Assembly (NCBI GenBank): GCA_030407085.1
Contig: CM059584.1
Coordinates: forward strand, 63,999,501 to 64,063,500
DNA from: Trichopria drosophilae
Lineage: Eukaryota; Arthropoda; Insecta; Hymenoptera; Diapriidae
DNA: 64,000 nt
Reading direction: 5' to 3'
The notes under the pieces were generated by a model. It did not search any database. It was not told the origin of the DNA and saw only the letters and a list, made by a program, of their open reading frames with translations. Position 1 is the stretch's first letter. The number at the start of each line of letters is the position of its first letter. A program made the position numbers and the translations under genes. Of the stretch, positions 21,346 to 32,139 are shown piece by piece.

Positions 21346-22340
21346 ATATCTTTATATAAAAGTGACAAACGCTAACGTTTTTTTTTCATTTGGGAGGAAT
21401 AAAATTGGCAATAGGACAATATATTGAAAACAAACAATAACAAATGTTGTAACTAGTCTGTTTTTGATCTTTTGATGACTTTGGTTTTACAGCTTTAAGG
21501 ATTTTGATAGAAATGAACTAAACAATTCGCTCGTAAGCTGACTATGTGAAATACTAATGAACGGGCTGTGTATAGTTTGGTAGTTTCATAATATATTCAT
21601 TTTCCTTTACGAGAATATTAAGTAAAGCATTGTAACGTTCCCGAGAACGTCACAAGCCTGCGTATTGTCGCACATTAATGTATTTGCATGTAAAACTATT
21701 AAGCTAGCTGGTATAGCAAACTCGAAGCGTACGGGAGCGACAAGGCGCGACGAGTACAGAGAGAGACAGCAGGTAGGACCCGCAGATTGGCGTAATTGCC
21801 CACGTGGCCCTAGGATAGGAAATCGCAGTCAAGGGACTCTGCAATCGTCAGATGAAGTGTGACTACAAAATAATAAGGATCTAAGAGCGGCGTAGCATAA
21901 AAAATTGTTTTCTTGCGAATTGTAGTAAAGTGAAGTACCTTGTGGCTTGCAGCGAATCCATTTTAAATAGGGATCATTCAATCTCTTCAACTAATCTAAG
22001 TACCGGCTCAGAACTCTTTTTTTCTCCACCTGTCGTGGAGATATATATATATATGTTTATATTTATTTTTTTTTTTGTAATTTTCTACTTTTGAAATTTG
22101 ATTAAAATGAAGTGAGCAGAATCAATAATGAATAAATAATGTAATATATGAAATTTATGATATTGTGACGATAATAGTCACAGATCGACTCTCTGCCTAC
22201 GTTTATATAAACTAGCGTTAATTATAAATGTAACGGACAGTTGCTGTCATTACGTAGAGCGTTCCCTTGTAAATAATCCTTTTATCTCGTTAAAAATATC
22301 TACATTATTGTTCCTCATTAATTCCCGTCAATCACAGGTT
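21346..22340. other. Spacer, possibly containing an old solo LTR
   Basis: 21630-22336 starts TGTAACGTTCCCGAGAACGT, ends CAATCACA and contains a TATATAA box near 22204, which would suit a solo LTR of about 700 bp. No matching partner, primer site or target duplication was seen, so this remains weak. Confidence 0.25.
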
Positions 22341-22359
22341 TGATGATTGAGCGGCATTT

Positions 22360-23690
22360 TTTTACATGCCTCGTAAGAAGTGTCTAACTACGTACGAATG
22401 CTTCTGCCGCACTCTTGACGCATCAGCTCTTTTTTCAACGGCTCCGCTAGCGTTCCGGAGGTCGAACGCGCCTCCGTCGTACTTGCAATTCCCTCCTTTA
22501 TAGCCTCGCCTTCGCCGGCCGTAATCTTCAGCACATTGCGTCGTCCCTGTGCAATGTTCCCATCCTTCTCGTCTCACCTGTGTCTCGCAGGCTGGGAATA
22601 GCTTCTCTCTCTCTACCCCCCCCCCCCCCTTCTGTTTGCCATGGAAGTGCGCGCAGTAATGCCAATATGGCGACTTTCGTTGCCTCCACTTCCCCCACGT
22701 TCAGCCAACAATGCAGCGGCAAGCTCCAGGAGCACTTTATAGTACTCTCCGAATAGTCAAAGAAGCGGCTTCGCCGCTCGTCTCTTTATGCTTCTAAAAG
22801 AAAGCATGTACATTGGCTACCATTTTATCTTTTTGTACAACACGAGATCGGTTATCGCCTCTCGCAGTTGCTCACGAAACGTTCTTGATATCGTCGTCTC
22901 TCTCAAACAAACAGGATAATGTATGTCGCTCCATCATACCGTCGAATCACGACGATTTCCTCTCTGGCACCTCTAGTATTGTCTCCCCGCATTTCATACA
23001 CCTATGTGCCGTCCTTTTCCGTTCCGTAGGCCCTATTTGCATATGTCACTTCCCCCCTCCCTTCCCCATAACGCTCTACGTGATAGGTAGCACTGCCGTT
23101 CCGCCGCGCACATCGCCCATTTTCGCACGGACCGCGGCACATTCGGCTTTCGTTGACTCGAACGATGGTTGCGTCGATTTTGGAGCCTCGTGCCTTTTGC
23201 TTTAGCGACTCGTAAGGAGAACTCTCCACATCTTCTGTCCGATTCCATGCAAAGTGCCGCAACGAAAGTGTCGAGCAAGATCCACCGAAGAGAAGACGCC
23301 GACATCGGTTCGCAGACTCAGGACCCCCGTCATCTCTCTCCAGAGTGGCCATCTTGGATCCTGGTTCTTCGTCATAAGTTATACCAGCAATTGTGAGTAA
23401 TTTACGTTCCCCAAATTGTAATTGCGCCGTCCTCTTTTTTTTCGTGTTCCGATTTGGAATTTTACCGATCTCGCGCCTCCGCGATAATTTTGCCGCGATT
23501 AAGGAAGAAATGTGATTCGAATATTTTGTTCTCCGGTCATTTCGCAAGTGATTTTCCTTTTGCGGATTTTAAAACCTCGCACTATTTGACTGCTTCGGTC
23601 GCTCCATTTTTCTTTTTGAAGAATCGCTTAATCTTGTCGCGCTCAAGAGAGCATGTATTCCTATTATTGATCTGTTAACAATATCTAAAA
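22360..23690. other. CpG-rich block, possible host promoter region
   Basis: This stretch is clearly richer in GC and CpG than its surroundings, with pyrimidine-rich tracts (a C-run at 22616-22629) and a splice-donor-like TTGTGAGTAA at 23391-23400. Overlapping frames of 130 codons (22813-23205, plus) and 181 codons (23002-23547, minus) oppose each other and show no domain. A promoter with first exon or a decayed GC-rich repeat are both possible. Confidence 0.3.
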
Positions 23691-23819
23691 TTAGAGATTA
23701 TTCTTGATCGGTATATTGTGTTGACGTTATTTATTTGAAACTCCTTTCTCCTCATTTATTTTCAGAAATCTTTCAAAAATGAAAGAGTGGGATACAATGT
23801 GATAAAATAAGAATACTAT

Positions 23820-24330
23820 ATATGATATATGGATAAAGGATAAAGGATAGGAATTATCCCCCGCTTTAATGACATTTTTGCCTGTTCGCGGGTCGGCTCT
23901 CGGGTGGATAGGTCGGACATACAATCGAAAACATTTACAAGACAATGCATAACAGCACATAGCAACACCCACCCAGAGCCAGTCCCCCCATTACTGCGCC
24001 CCGTGGAACGTCTTGAGACCCCTCTGTATCGCATTTGCACGGGGTCTGGGAAAACTACGGAAAACCCAGACAGATACAGTCGACAAACTACTTTATGATC
24101 AGGGGTTACCCTCTGATGGTAAAGCAGCCGTGTCTCCCACTCAGCAATCGGCCTGCTATCTTTGCCGTAGCGGGCGCAACGCTCGTTTTTATTTATTTTT
24201 CATAGTCACCTTCCAAGTATGGATTCCTATCAGGAACCTTTCACCTGAAAGAGTGACTGTGCGTCGCACCGACCACAGGGCAATTGCTGTTGGTCTATAT
24301 ATATGATATATGATGATATTAGGTAATTTG
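23820..24330. other. GC-rich block bounded by short ATATGATA-type repeats, retroposon-like
   Basis: A GC-rich segment (about 23870-24290) is flanked on the left by TATGGATAAAGGATAAAGGA and on the right by ATATATGATATATGATGATA. Simple repeats at the end of a GC-rich segment are typical of non-LTR element 3' ends. No coding motif was found. Confidence 0.3.
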
Positions 24331-24781
24331 ATATGATATGAATATGATTGGGTTGTAATTCTGTGTGAAACATTTTGTGCATAATGAGTCGCAACTCGTC
24401 TCCAAGTAGGTGTATATGAGGGACAACTCATGTCATTATATTTTTATTTAATTTTATTTTCATTAAAGGGTATTTAATTTTTTTTATTCATTTTAAATAT
24501 TTATTTTTTGTTATTTCTTATTTCTTAATGTATACGTTTAAAATGTTATTTATTTATTATATTTATTTTAAAGTGATGTGGTTGAATATAAATTATTAAT
24601 CAGTGACAAGGGATATATTTAATTTTTTTACTTTGTCTTTACTTTAATTCTTAAATTCCAGTTGAAAATTTTTTAATTAGCGAGAGTGCAATTTTTTTAA
24701 AAATTAGGTAATTATTTTATTGATTCGACAAAGTTTATTCTAGTTTATTATAGGGAATGTTACTTATTTTAATTGTTATGT
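24331..24781. other. AT-rich spacer
   Basis: Nothing recognised. It ends at the left boundary of the interrupted Gypsy LTR. Confidence 0.4.
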
Positions 24782-25416
24782 TGTGGCGTACTTTTTGAGC
24801 CATGCACATTTGAACGACTTTTGCCATTTTGGAAAATTTTCCGACCGTTTACCGCCCATTAAACGGACTTTGGCGGTTCCCCGTGGAAATACGCCGCGCC
24901 AGGTGAGCGGCCTTGCTCGGCTTGCTCGATTTGCCAGTAGAGCAAGAAATCGACCCAGAAGGGTCGCCTTTGCTGCCTTCCGCGCCTGAAATCGCGAAAC
25001 CCTAGGTGGCGGTTTCCGCACTCTGCCTAGCACAAGCTACGGAAATATGGGGGGCAAAGTACATGCGGGACACAATTTATTTAAATGTCAAAAATAAATT
25101 TGGATTTATTCATGAACCAAAGAAAGGATGTAGGGGGCTCACGGCCCAACGCAAAGTGCAATTCTTGGCTCAGGGTCGACTTACATATACCTCGCGGTCG
25201 GCTCGTTCCCTCGCCTTCTCGCTCCTTTTCCCTCGTCTTCGTCCTCCGGTAATCCCGGGCTCGCACGGACGACGTGCGCGTCCCCGAAAATGTCGGGCTC
25301 GCTCATACGACGATCCTGGTCCTCGAAATCGTCTGGTCTCGGTATACCTCATCGCTCGATTCTTTTCGATTCTTAGCGGTGTCGCGCGCGCTCCGTACTC
25401 GCTAAGGGACTGGACT
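24782..25416 (-). repeat. 3' LTR of the 46-52 kb Gypsy element, first piece
   Basis: 24782-24920 aligns with 52031-52165 (shared CGACTTTTGCCATTTTGGAA and TTAAACGGACTTTG). 25290-25416 aligns with 52170-52235 (CCTCGAAAWCGTCTGGT; CTCGCTAAGGG). The middle, with an AATAAA near 25095, has no counterpart in the other LTR, which seems to have lost it. The piece ends in the MULE target duplication ACTGGACT (25409-25416). Confidence 0.7.
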
Positions 25417-25974
25417 GAGAACGGGTAAGTTTGCCCGGACAGAAATGAAAAACGCATGCCCATCAAGTGTTTTTAGGTTCATGGCGCGCGTTTCGAACGA
25501 GTTCGTATTTTACCCTAAAGAGGGTATCAGTGCACCGTTCCCCACACACACACATTTACGATTTAGGTCTATCCGTGCGTGCGTGCTATTTTTGAAAGCA
25601 TAACTAGTAGGTTATATTTACTTTTTTTACAAATGTTTCCACTTTTTTAAATCAAAGTTGCTTTACGTAAGTGAAAAGGAAGAGAAAAAGAAGAAAATTA
25701 AGACTATTAGATAAGTATATTTATTTATTGTCGTAATAATTATGCTATATAGGTACAAAATTAGGATACGGTTCTTTCCAGAATTTTGTGATTATTTACA
25801 GGTAGATGAAGAATAAAATATCATAAAAGTAACAAATACCTTGGAATTTAATCCATGGTCTTCTGAGATTGTCGCCAGTAGATTCCTGGACTGTTAAATG
25901 GTAAGAAAATATATTTTAAGGAAATATGTAAGGCGACAAATGTATTTTACGCGTCAAAAGTAAATAAATTATAA

Positions 25975-26690
25975 TCTGCCACCTGTCTCAAATTATGCAA
26001 AAAACTTTAGACGTCAAAAGTAAATTGCTTCTCTCGGTCTCAAATTATGCAAAGAACTTTATACGTCAAAAGTAAATATATTATAATCTTCCAGCGGTCT
26101 CAAATTATGCAAAAAACTTTATACGTCAAAAGTAAATATATTATAATCTTCTACTGGTCTCAAATTATGCAAAAAACTTTATACGTCAAAAGTAAATTGA
26201 TTATAATCTTCTACCGGTCTCAAATTATTCAAAAAACTTTATAAGTCAAAAGTAAATATATTATAATCTTCTACCGGTCTAAAATTATGCAAGAAACTTT
26301 ATACGTCAATAGTAAATTGATTATAATCTTCTACCGGTCCCAAATTATGCAAAAAACTTTATACGTCAAAAGTAAATATATTATAATCTTCTACTGGTCT
26401 CAAATTATGCAAAAAACTTTATACGTCAAAAGTGAATTGATTATAATCTTCTACCGATCTCAAATTATGCAAAAAACTTTATACGTCAAAAGTAAATATA
26501 TTATAATGTTCTACTGGTCTCAAATTATGCAAAAAACTTTATACGTCGAAAGTAAATTGATTATAATCTTCTACCATTCCCAAATTATGCAAAAAACTTA
26601 AAACGTCAAAATTACATTGCTTCTCCGGGTCTCAAATTATGCAAAAAACTTTATACGTCGAAAGTAAATATATTATAATCTGCCATCATT
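25975..26690 (+). repeat. 60-bp tandem array in the left MULE arm (about 12 units)
   Basis: The unit contains CAAATTATGCAAAAAACTTT, ATACGTCAAAAGTAAAT and ATTATAATCTTCTACCGGTC, 60 bp long and highly regular. Two sub-types alternate (AAATATATTATAA and AAATTGATTATAA), giving a 120-bp higher-order period in places. Because 60 is divisible by 3, it yields repetitive open frames that are not genes. Confidence 0.95.
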
Positions 26691-27690
26691 CATAAAGTAT
26701 TATGAAAACCAGTGGATCCGAACTGTGAAGCCTCGTCACTTCAGCGTCTTTGAGCTGGAGCACCGTACTAACAATGCGCTCGAGTCCTACCACAGGACAC
26801 TTAGCGTCATTGTTAGGTCAAGGCCTACGGTGGACCAGTTCATAGGTAATGAAATTATTTATTCTGTTGTGTGCTGCAATTTATGTATTAACAATAATTT
26901 CCCTGCTTTGATTCCAGACAAGCTGAAGAACGAGGTGTTTGCTGACGCGAACCAGATACGCATGCAACAGAGAGGAGACCAGAGAGGAGGTCTGTGCGAC
27001 CTTTGCACCGTGCTAAGGAGGAAGCGATGAAAATCCTGTGGAACGCTTCAAGACGCCAAGCTCCCCTTGGAGATCTTTTGGACATGGCTTCCCAGTTAGT
27101 GTCCACTGACTGGGAAAAGCTTGAAGGTGAGTTTAAAACTATTCGTAGAAGACTGGTCTATATCTGTACATAACTTTTTTCAGTGTTCAGAAATCTGCTG
27201 GAGAAATTGGCAGTGTTGGTTCCCTCAGTGGACGTTGACTGTTATGCTGCCAGTCTTTCCACATCCAAGAGTGCAAGTATTTTTCAAGAGCATTCGTATG
27301 CAAAAGGTACATACAACATTATATATAATATAAACTAAACATATTATTGATTTTACGGGAGTAAACACAAAAATTACAAAATAATACAAAATAAGATGGC
27401 GAAGTATAGCTAACAAAAAATTACAATAATAAGAAAGATTAACATAAACTTTAGTCATATATTTTAATCTTTCATATCATTGTGAGTTTTTTATAGCTAT
27501 ACTTAGCCATCATATTTTGTATTATCTTGTAATTTGGACGTTTATGCCCGTAAAATACATCAATCAATAAATAAATATAACAATCTAAGCTGTAACAATA
27601 TATATGCTTACTTTCGTATGTATGTACTCTTGCATCGGATGATATCACAGCAAATTTTTGTGTTTGCTTACAGTGTCTCCAGATGTATGA
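26691..27690 (+). pseudogene. MULE transposase, 3' exons only
   Basis: Four exons with consensus borders can be read. Exon a (about 26691-26845) contains FSVFELEHRTNNALESYHRT, the MULE motif with the third catalytic acid. Exon b is 26918-27126, exon c 27184-27306 and exon d 27674-27690 (ends SPDV, stop). Donors are GTAATG, GTGAGT and GTACAT; acceptors end TTCCAG, TTTCAG and TTACAG. Phases agree across the borders except for a small shift inside exon b near 26985. The upstream two thirds of the gene, with both Asp residues, are gone and the 60-bp array lies in their place. The product would be inactive. Confidence 0.7.
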
Positions 27691-27726
27691 ATGCTGGATC
27701 AGCCCTGCAAGTGTTCTCTCTCAACA

Positions 27727-27730
<4 letters not shown>

Positions 27731-27765
<35 letters not shown>
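27731..27765. repeat. (TG)n microsatellite
   Basis: About 17 TG units inside the MULE. Confidence 0.95.
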
Positions 27766-27766
<1 letters not shown>

Positions 27767-27905
27767 ATCTGCATAAGTGTAAAATACAATGCAATAAAGA
27801 TTTTCAAAAAATGTTAAAAATTGTAATTTGTTTATTCTGATCTTTTAGTTTTTTGTTTATTTCGAGACCGATAAAAGGTTATAATTAATTTGTTTTATGA
27901 ATAAA

Positions 27906-27943
<38 letters not shown>

Positions 27944-28049
27944 ACATTTACAGAAGTAAGCTTTAAGCTTATTTGCTGAATTTTACAATTTTAAATTGCA
28001 CATGCTATAAAGAAATTTAAGTATATATATACCTATGTAAGTAACAGTC

Positions 28050-28465
28050 TTAAAGTGTTCTCATATAACCATCTAAACGATTCTTAAATATATTCACAGA
28101 CGTAGAGTTTATCACGAGTTCTGGCAAGGCATTCCAGTCATTTACAACTCGATTAGCCAACACATTCTTAAATGGGTTCTTCTTGAACACGCTACACCGT
28201 AGCTTTAGCCTATGACTCCGTAAGTGAAGATTTTGCGACCTCTTGAAAAATCCTGGAGTGGTGACATGGTAATATCCAGTTAAATACTTATATGTCTCAA
28301 TAAGGTCTCCTCTTCTTCTTCGATGTTCCAACGTATCTAAGTGTAAAGCTTCTATTCGATCCTTGTATCTTAGATTTCGTAAGCCTGTCGGTATCTTTGT
28401 TATTCGTCGCTGAACTTTTTCCAGTAGTTTAATGTCTGCCTCGAAATAGGGAGACCATACTACGT
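28050..28465 (-). pseudogene. LINE C-terminal domain after RT
   Basis: The minus-strand frame starts near VVWSPYFEADIKLLEKVQRR and continues with LRYKDRIEALHLDTLEHRR, RRGDLIETYKYLTGYY and VVNDWNALPELVINSTSV before the stop at 28050. This order (ALxLxxLExRRxRGDLIExYK..WNxLP) is typical of CR1/Jockey-like ORF2 tails. Confidence 0.75.
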
Positions 28466-28466
28466 T

Positions 28467-29036
28467 TCAAAATTCCAACATTGTGCTAATCCGTTTCCAA
28501 ATCTTCCATGCTTTAATTTTATCATGTATTGCCGATTTAACATTCATATTTATCCATGGCTTATCTTTACGAGCTACGGCTACTGATTTGGTTGAGGCTA
28601 CTTTCTCAATAATAGGATATACTTCCCTTTTGATATTATCCCGCAGTTCGACTACTTCGCCTGAGTATGATGTAGTCATTTTAGATAGTTCCGTAGTAAC
28701 TCTCTCCCATATTTTATCGCAATCTATATTCCTGTAATTTTTTTGGATCGAGGAAGTGTCTATTTTCGCCTTTCCCACTTCAATTTGTACACTAGCTATA
28801 ATACACACATGATCACTTGCTCCGATTGGTGCTAAATATTGTATATCTGTGATTAAATTGTCTTCATTTGTAAAAAGTAGGTCCAAACAAGACGGGTTTT
28901 GTTGTGTTCGCATTTGCGTGGGCTCGTTTATTTCCTGGAAATAACCACTATTTACATAAAAGTTTAAAAAATCCTGTTCTTGTATAGTGGACAACACTTT
29001 GAATACCGACCAATCAATTCCAGGGTAATTAAAGTT
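28467..29036 (-). pseudogene. LINE endonuclease (APE-type), C-terminal half
   Basis: The frame opens at FNYPGIDW near 29030, followed by NEPTQMRTQQNPSCLDLLFT and APIGASDHVCIIASVQ, the last two conserved blocks of APE-type LINE endonucleases, including the SDH motif. A lysine-rich linker follows. The frame ends at 28467, where the RT should begin; instead the C-terminal domain follows directly. The N-terminal half of the endonuclease is also absent (5' truncation). Confidence 0.75.
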
Positions 29037-29044
29037 ATTAAATT

Positions 29045-30012
29045 TGTTTAATTATAGATCGTTAGAAGATTATAATTACTTTATTTTTCTTTAATCTAGT
29101 TTTTTGCTTAATTTCAGACCGTTAGAAGACTAGCATGATCTTATTTTTGGCGTCTAAAGTTATTTGCTCAATTTTAGACCGATAGAAGATTATAATGTAT
29201 TTACTTTTGACGCATAAAGTTTTTTGGCTAATTTGGGACCGGTAGAAGCAATGTACTTTTGACGTATAAAGTTTTTTGCATAATTTGAGACCGGGAGAAG
29301 CAATGTAATTTTGACGTATAAAGTTTTTTGCATAATTTGAGACCGGTAGAAGATTATAATCAATTTACTTTTGACGTATAAAGTTTTTTGCATAATTTGA
29401 GACCAGTAGAAGATTATAATATATTTACTTTTGACGTATAAAGTTTTTTGCATAATTTGAGACAGGAGGCAGATTATAATATATTTACTTTTGACGTATA
29501 AAGTTTTTTGCATAATTTGAAACCGGGAGAAGCAATGTAATTTTGACGTATAAAGTTTTTTGCATAATTTGGGACCGGTAGAAGATTATAATCAATTTAC
29601 TATTGACGTATAAAGTTTTTTGCATAATTTGAGACCCGGAGAAGCAATGTAATTTTGACGTTTTAAGTTTTTTGCATAATTTGGGAACGGTAGAAGATTA
29701 TAATCAATTTACTATTGACGTATAAAGTTTTTTGCATAATTTCAGACCAGTAGACGATTATAATATATTTACTTTTGACGTATAAAGTTTTTTGCATAAT
29801 TTGAGACCGGTAGAAGATTATAATCAATTTACTTTTGACGTATAAAGTTTTTTGCATAATTTGAGACCAGTAGAAGATTATAATATATTTACTTTTGACG
29901 TATAAAGTTTTTTGCGTAATTTGAGACCGAGAGAAGCAATTTACTTTTGACGTATAAAGTTTTTTGCATAATTTGAGACAGGTGGCAGATTATAATTTAT
30001 TTACTTTTGACG
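29045..30012 (-). repeat. 60-bp tandem array in the right MULE arm (about 16 units)
   Basis: These are the same units as at 25975-26690 in inverted orientation (GACGTATAAAGTTTTTTGCA; ATAATTTGAGACCGGTAGAAG). Copy number differs between the arms, and several units are 40 bp because the ATTATAATCAATTTAC part is missing. Confidence 0.95.
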
Positions 30013-30552
30013 CGTAAAATACATTTGTCGCCTTACATATTTCCTTAAAATATATTTTCTTACCATTTAACAGTCCAGGAATCTACTGGCGACAATCTCA
30101 GAAGACCATTGATTAAATTCCAAGGTATTTGTTACTTTTATGATATTTTATTCTTCATCTACCTGTAAATAATCACAAAATTCTGGAAAGAACCGTATCC
30201 TAATTTTGTACCTATATAGCATAATTATTACGACAATAAATAAATATACTTATCTAATAGTCTTAATTTTCTTCTTTTTCTCTTCCTTTTCACTTACGTA
30301 AAGCAACTTTGATTTAAAAAAGTGGAAACATTTGTAAAAAAATAAATATAACCTACTAGTTATGCTTTCAAAAATAGCACGCACGCACGGATAGACCTAA
30401 ATCGTAAATGTGTGTGTGTGGGGAACGGTGCACTGATACCCTCTTTAGGGTAAAATACGAACTCGTTCGAAACGCGCGCCATGAACCTAAAAACACTTGA
30501 TGGGCATGCGTTTTTCATTTCTGTCCGGGCCCGGGCAAACTTACCCGTTCTC

Positions 30553-30608
30553 ACTGGACTCGACTGACTTCGGACTCCGGAGTCCACCGAGCGCCTTGAT
30601 CGACGGCG
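30553..30608 (-). repeat. 3' LTR of the Gypsy element, middle piece
   Basis: A 56-bp LTR piece lies between the two large DNA transposons (contains CGACTGACTTCGGACTCC, matching 52236-52255). It begins with the MULE duplication ACTGGACT and ends with the Transib-like duplication CGGCG. Confidence 0.75.
30604..30608. other. Left 5-bp target duplication CGGCG
   Basis: CGGCG directly precedes the CACAGTG terminus and is repeated after the right terminus (45805-45809). GC-rich 5-bp duplications are typical of Transib and RAG transposition. Confidence 0.85.
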
Positions 30609-31420
30609 CACAGTGACCTATTCGGAAATATTATGAAAATTTTTTTCTGTAAACCTAATATCTCCAGAAGGAAACGACCAAATTGAATGGAACTAGGATG
30701 AAATTAAAGATAATTTATTATAGAAGAAAGGAAAACTATGCAGAAATGTCAATAAAAACCTTACAAGAGTCAAAAAGAATGTAAACATAAACACATTAAT
30801 CCGTTCCGGCTTGGTGGCTACTATAGTAGCGACTGGAAGTGAGTTGAACACTGTTTAAAGTCAAAAATACTGCATTTCGGGGGTTTTTGGGATCGCTGAT
30901 TACGAATATCAACGCAGATTTAAAAAATTCAATATGGCGGATTCAATATGGCCGCCCAAAAATGTAAAAAATTATGTGAGCGAGATGAAACTGGGTATTC
31001 TGGGGTGTTTGGGATCGCTGATTACGAATCTCAACTTAGATTTAAAGAATTCAATATGGTGGATTCAACATGGCCGTCCAAAAATGTAAAAAATTATGTG
31101 AGCGAGATGAAACTGGGTATTCTGGGGTGTTTGGGATCGTTGATTACGAATCTCAACTTAGATTTAAAGAATTCAATATGGCGGATTCAACATGGCCGTC
31201 CAAAAATGTAAAAAATTATGTGAGCGAGATGAAACTGGGTATTCATTATTTCAAATTTTGTGTGAGAATAGTAGGAAACTTCTATTCATTATAAGACATT
31301 CATGAATGTTTCCTACAACAAAAAACACACATTTTTACTGTTAACTGCTATTCAATAGCCCTTGATGACAAGACAAACTCGAATAACTTATTAGAAACAA
31401 CTTTTGATGAATCATTTTCT
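30609..31420 (+). repeat. Left TIR of the Transib-like element
   Basis: The outer about 280 bp are unique sequence starting CACAGTG. Then come three 123-bp units (near 30891, 31014 and 31137) containing GATCGCTGATTACGAATCTC and ATGGCCGTCCAAAAATGT. An inner about 160 bp (GGAAACTTCTATTC..TTTTACTGTTAACTGC) is mirrored at 44740-44880. A related fourth unit lies just outside, at about 31430-31510. Short open frames in the units are repeat artefacts. Confidence 0.85.
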
Positions 31421-32059
31421 CCAGAAAATATCTTTTGGGATTGCTGATTATGAATCTCAACTCAGATTTTAAACATTCAATTTGGCCGTCCAAATATGCA
31501 AAAAATTATCTCATCATGGGCAGCACCAACCTGCAGAAATTAATATAACAATATTTAACTAACTCAGTTCGCCTAGAAACTACCTTTACGTGTTGATTTT
31601 GCTAAAACAATTAAAAATGTTTAATATATTAAATAGCCCCAGATGAATGCACAAATAAGACTAAATGAAACTAAAAATCGTCTTCAGTATCACTGTCTCG
31701 CTGAGGTTCAATATTTTGAATATACATCTATATGCTACAATAATGTAGTGGGTGTTATTATATTAATAAGCTTAAGAATAATGTTATTAATAACCAAATG
31801 TACGAAATCCTGCGTATAAAGAAAGTATGTACATCTAATTTGTGAATTTAAGTTTGAATTTCTCTGAAATATACCAGATGAGCAGGTTAATACAATTCAG
31901 CGGTGGGAGTTTGTTTATTATGCGCAATGAGTTTACATTTTGCGACATGAACGCAATTTTCAACTTACAATCGCCATATGTTACTTTTGTAACTTATGCT
32001 ACTTCATCTCGTTGTATGGTCTTCTACGAATAGTTCTCCAGTTTATATCGTTTGACAAA
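31421..32059. other. AT-rich spacer inside the Transib-like element
   Basis: One more 123-bp unit (31430-31510), then no recognised feature. Confidence 0.4.
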
Positions 32060-32137
32060 GAGTCATATTTTCTCAAGTGAATCACCAAAAATCAACTACT
32101 TGATTTTTAGGTTTCTTTTTGCAGATTCTTAGAGAGT
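32060..32137. repeat. Outer left arm around the Penelope-like relic
   Basis: TTCTCAAGTGAATCACCAAA and GTTTCTTTTTGCAGATTCTT are mirrored at 37126-37195. The arm continues at 33061 after a MITE insertion. Confidence 0.65.
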
Positions 32138-32139
32138 TA

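Larger units (their letters stand above)
27908..29040 (-). mobile_element. Non-LTR retrotransposon (CR1/Jockey-like), internally deleted
   Basis: On the minus strand the piece begins at the endonuclease and ends with the post-RT C-terminus. Then comes a short 3' UTR and an (AAT)n tail, seen on the plus strand as (ATT)n at 27908-27942. The whole RT is missing. It lies within the MULE. Confidence 0.75.
25417..30552. mobile_element. MULE DNA transposon with long TIRs, inserted in the Gypsy LTR
   Basis: The element starts GAGAACGGGTAAGTTTGCCC and ends with its complement. It is flanked by an exact 8-bp duplication ACTGGACT (25409-25416 and 30553-30560). The inverted arms match almost base for base for about 560 bp and continue as inverted arrays of a 60-bp repeat. 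The interior holds the 3' exons of a MULE transposase and a LINE insertion. Long TIRs, 8-bp duplication and the RTNN..E..H motif agree with the Mutator-like class. The first two catalytic Asp regions are missing, so this copy is not autonomous. Confidence 0.85.

Noticed and set aside
21630..22336. Solo LTR with TGTAACG..AATCACA ends
   Set aside because: No partner copy, no target duplication and no primer site. Kept only as a remark on that spacer.
22813..23547. Opposed open frames of 130 and 181 codons
   Set aside because: They overlap antisense to each other, lack any domain and occur in GC-rich DNA where stops are rare. A start near 23361 on the minus strand has good context but nothing else supports it.
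25975..26690. Regular 60-bp repeats that at first look like a CRISPR array
   Set aside because: There are no unique spacers: the whole 60-bp unit repeats, the arrays are mirrored in the two MULE arms, and the genome is eukaryotic.
25417..30552. Assignment of the 5.1-kb element to hAT or P because of its 8-bp duplication
   Set aside because: The internal RTNN..E..H exon and the very long TIRs fit MULE; no BED finger or THAP domain is present.
30609..30670. A full vertebrate-type recombination signal (heptamer, 12 or 23 spacer, nonamer) at the transposon end
   Set aside because: The CACAGTG heptamer is exact, but no ACAAAAACC-like nonamer occurs at a 12- or 23-bp spacing.
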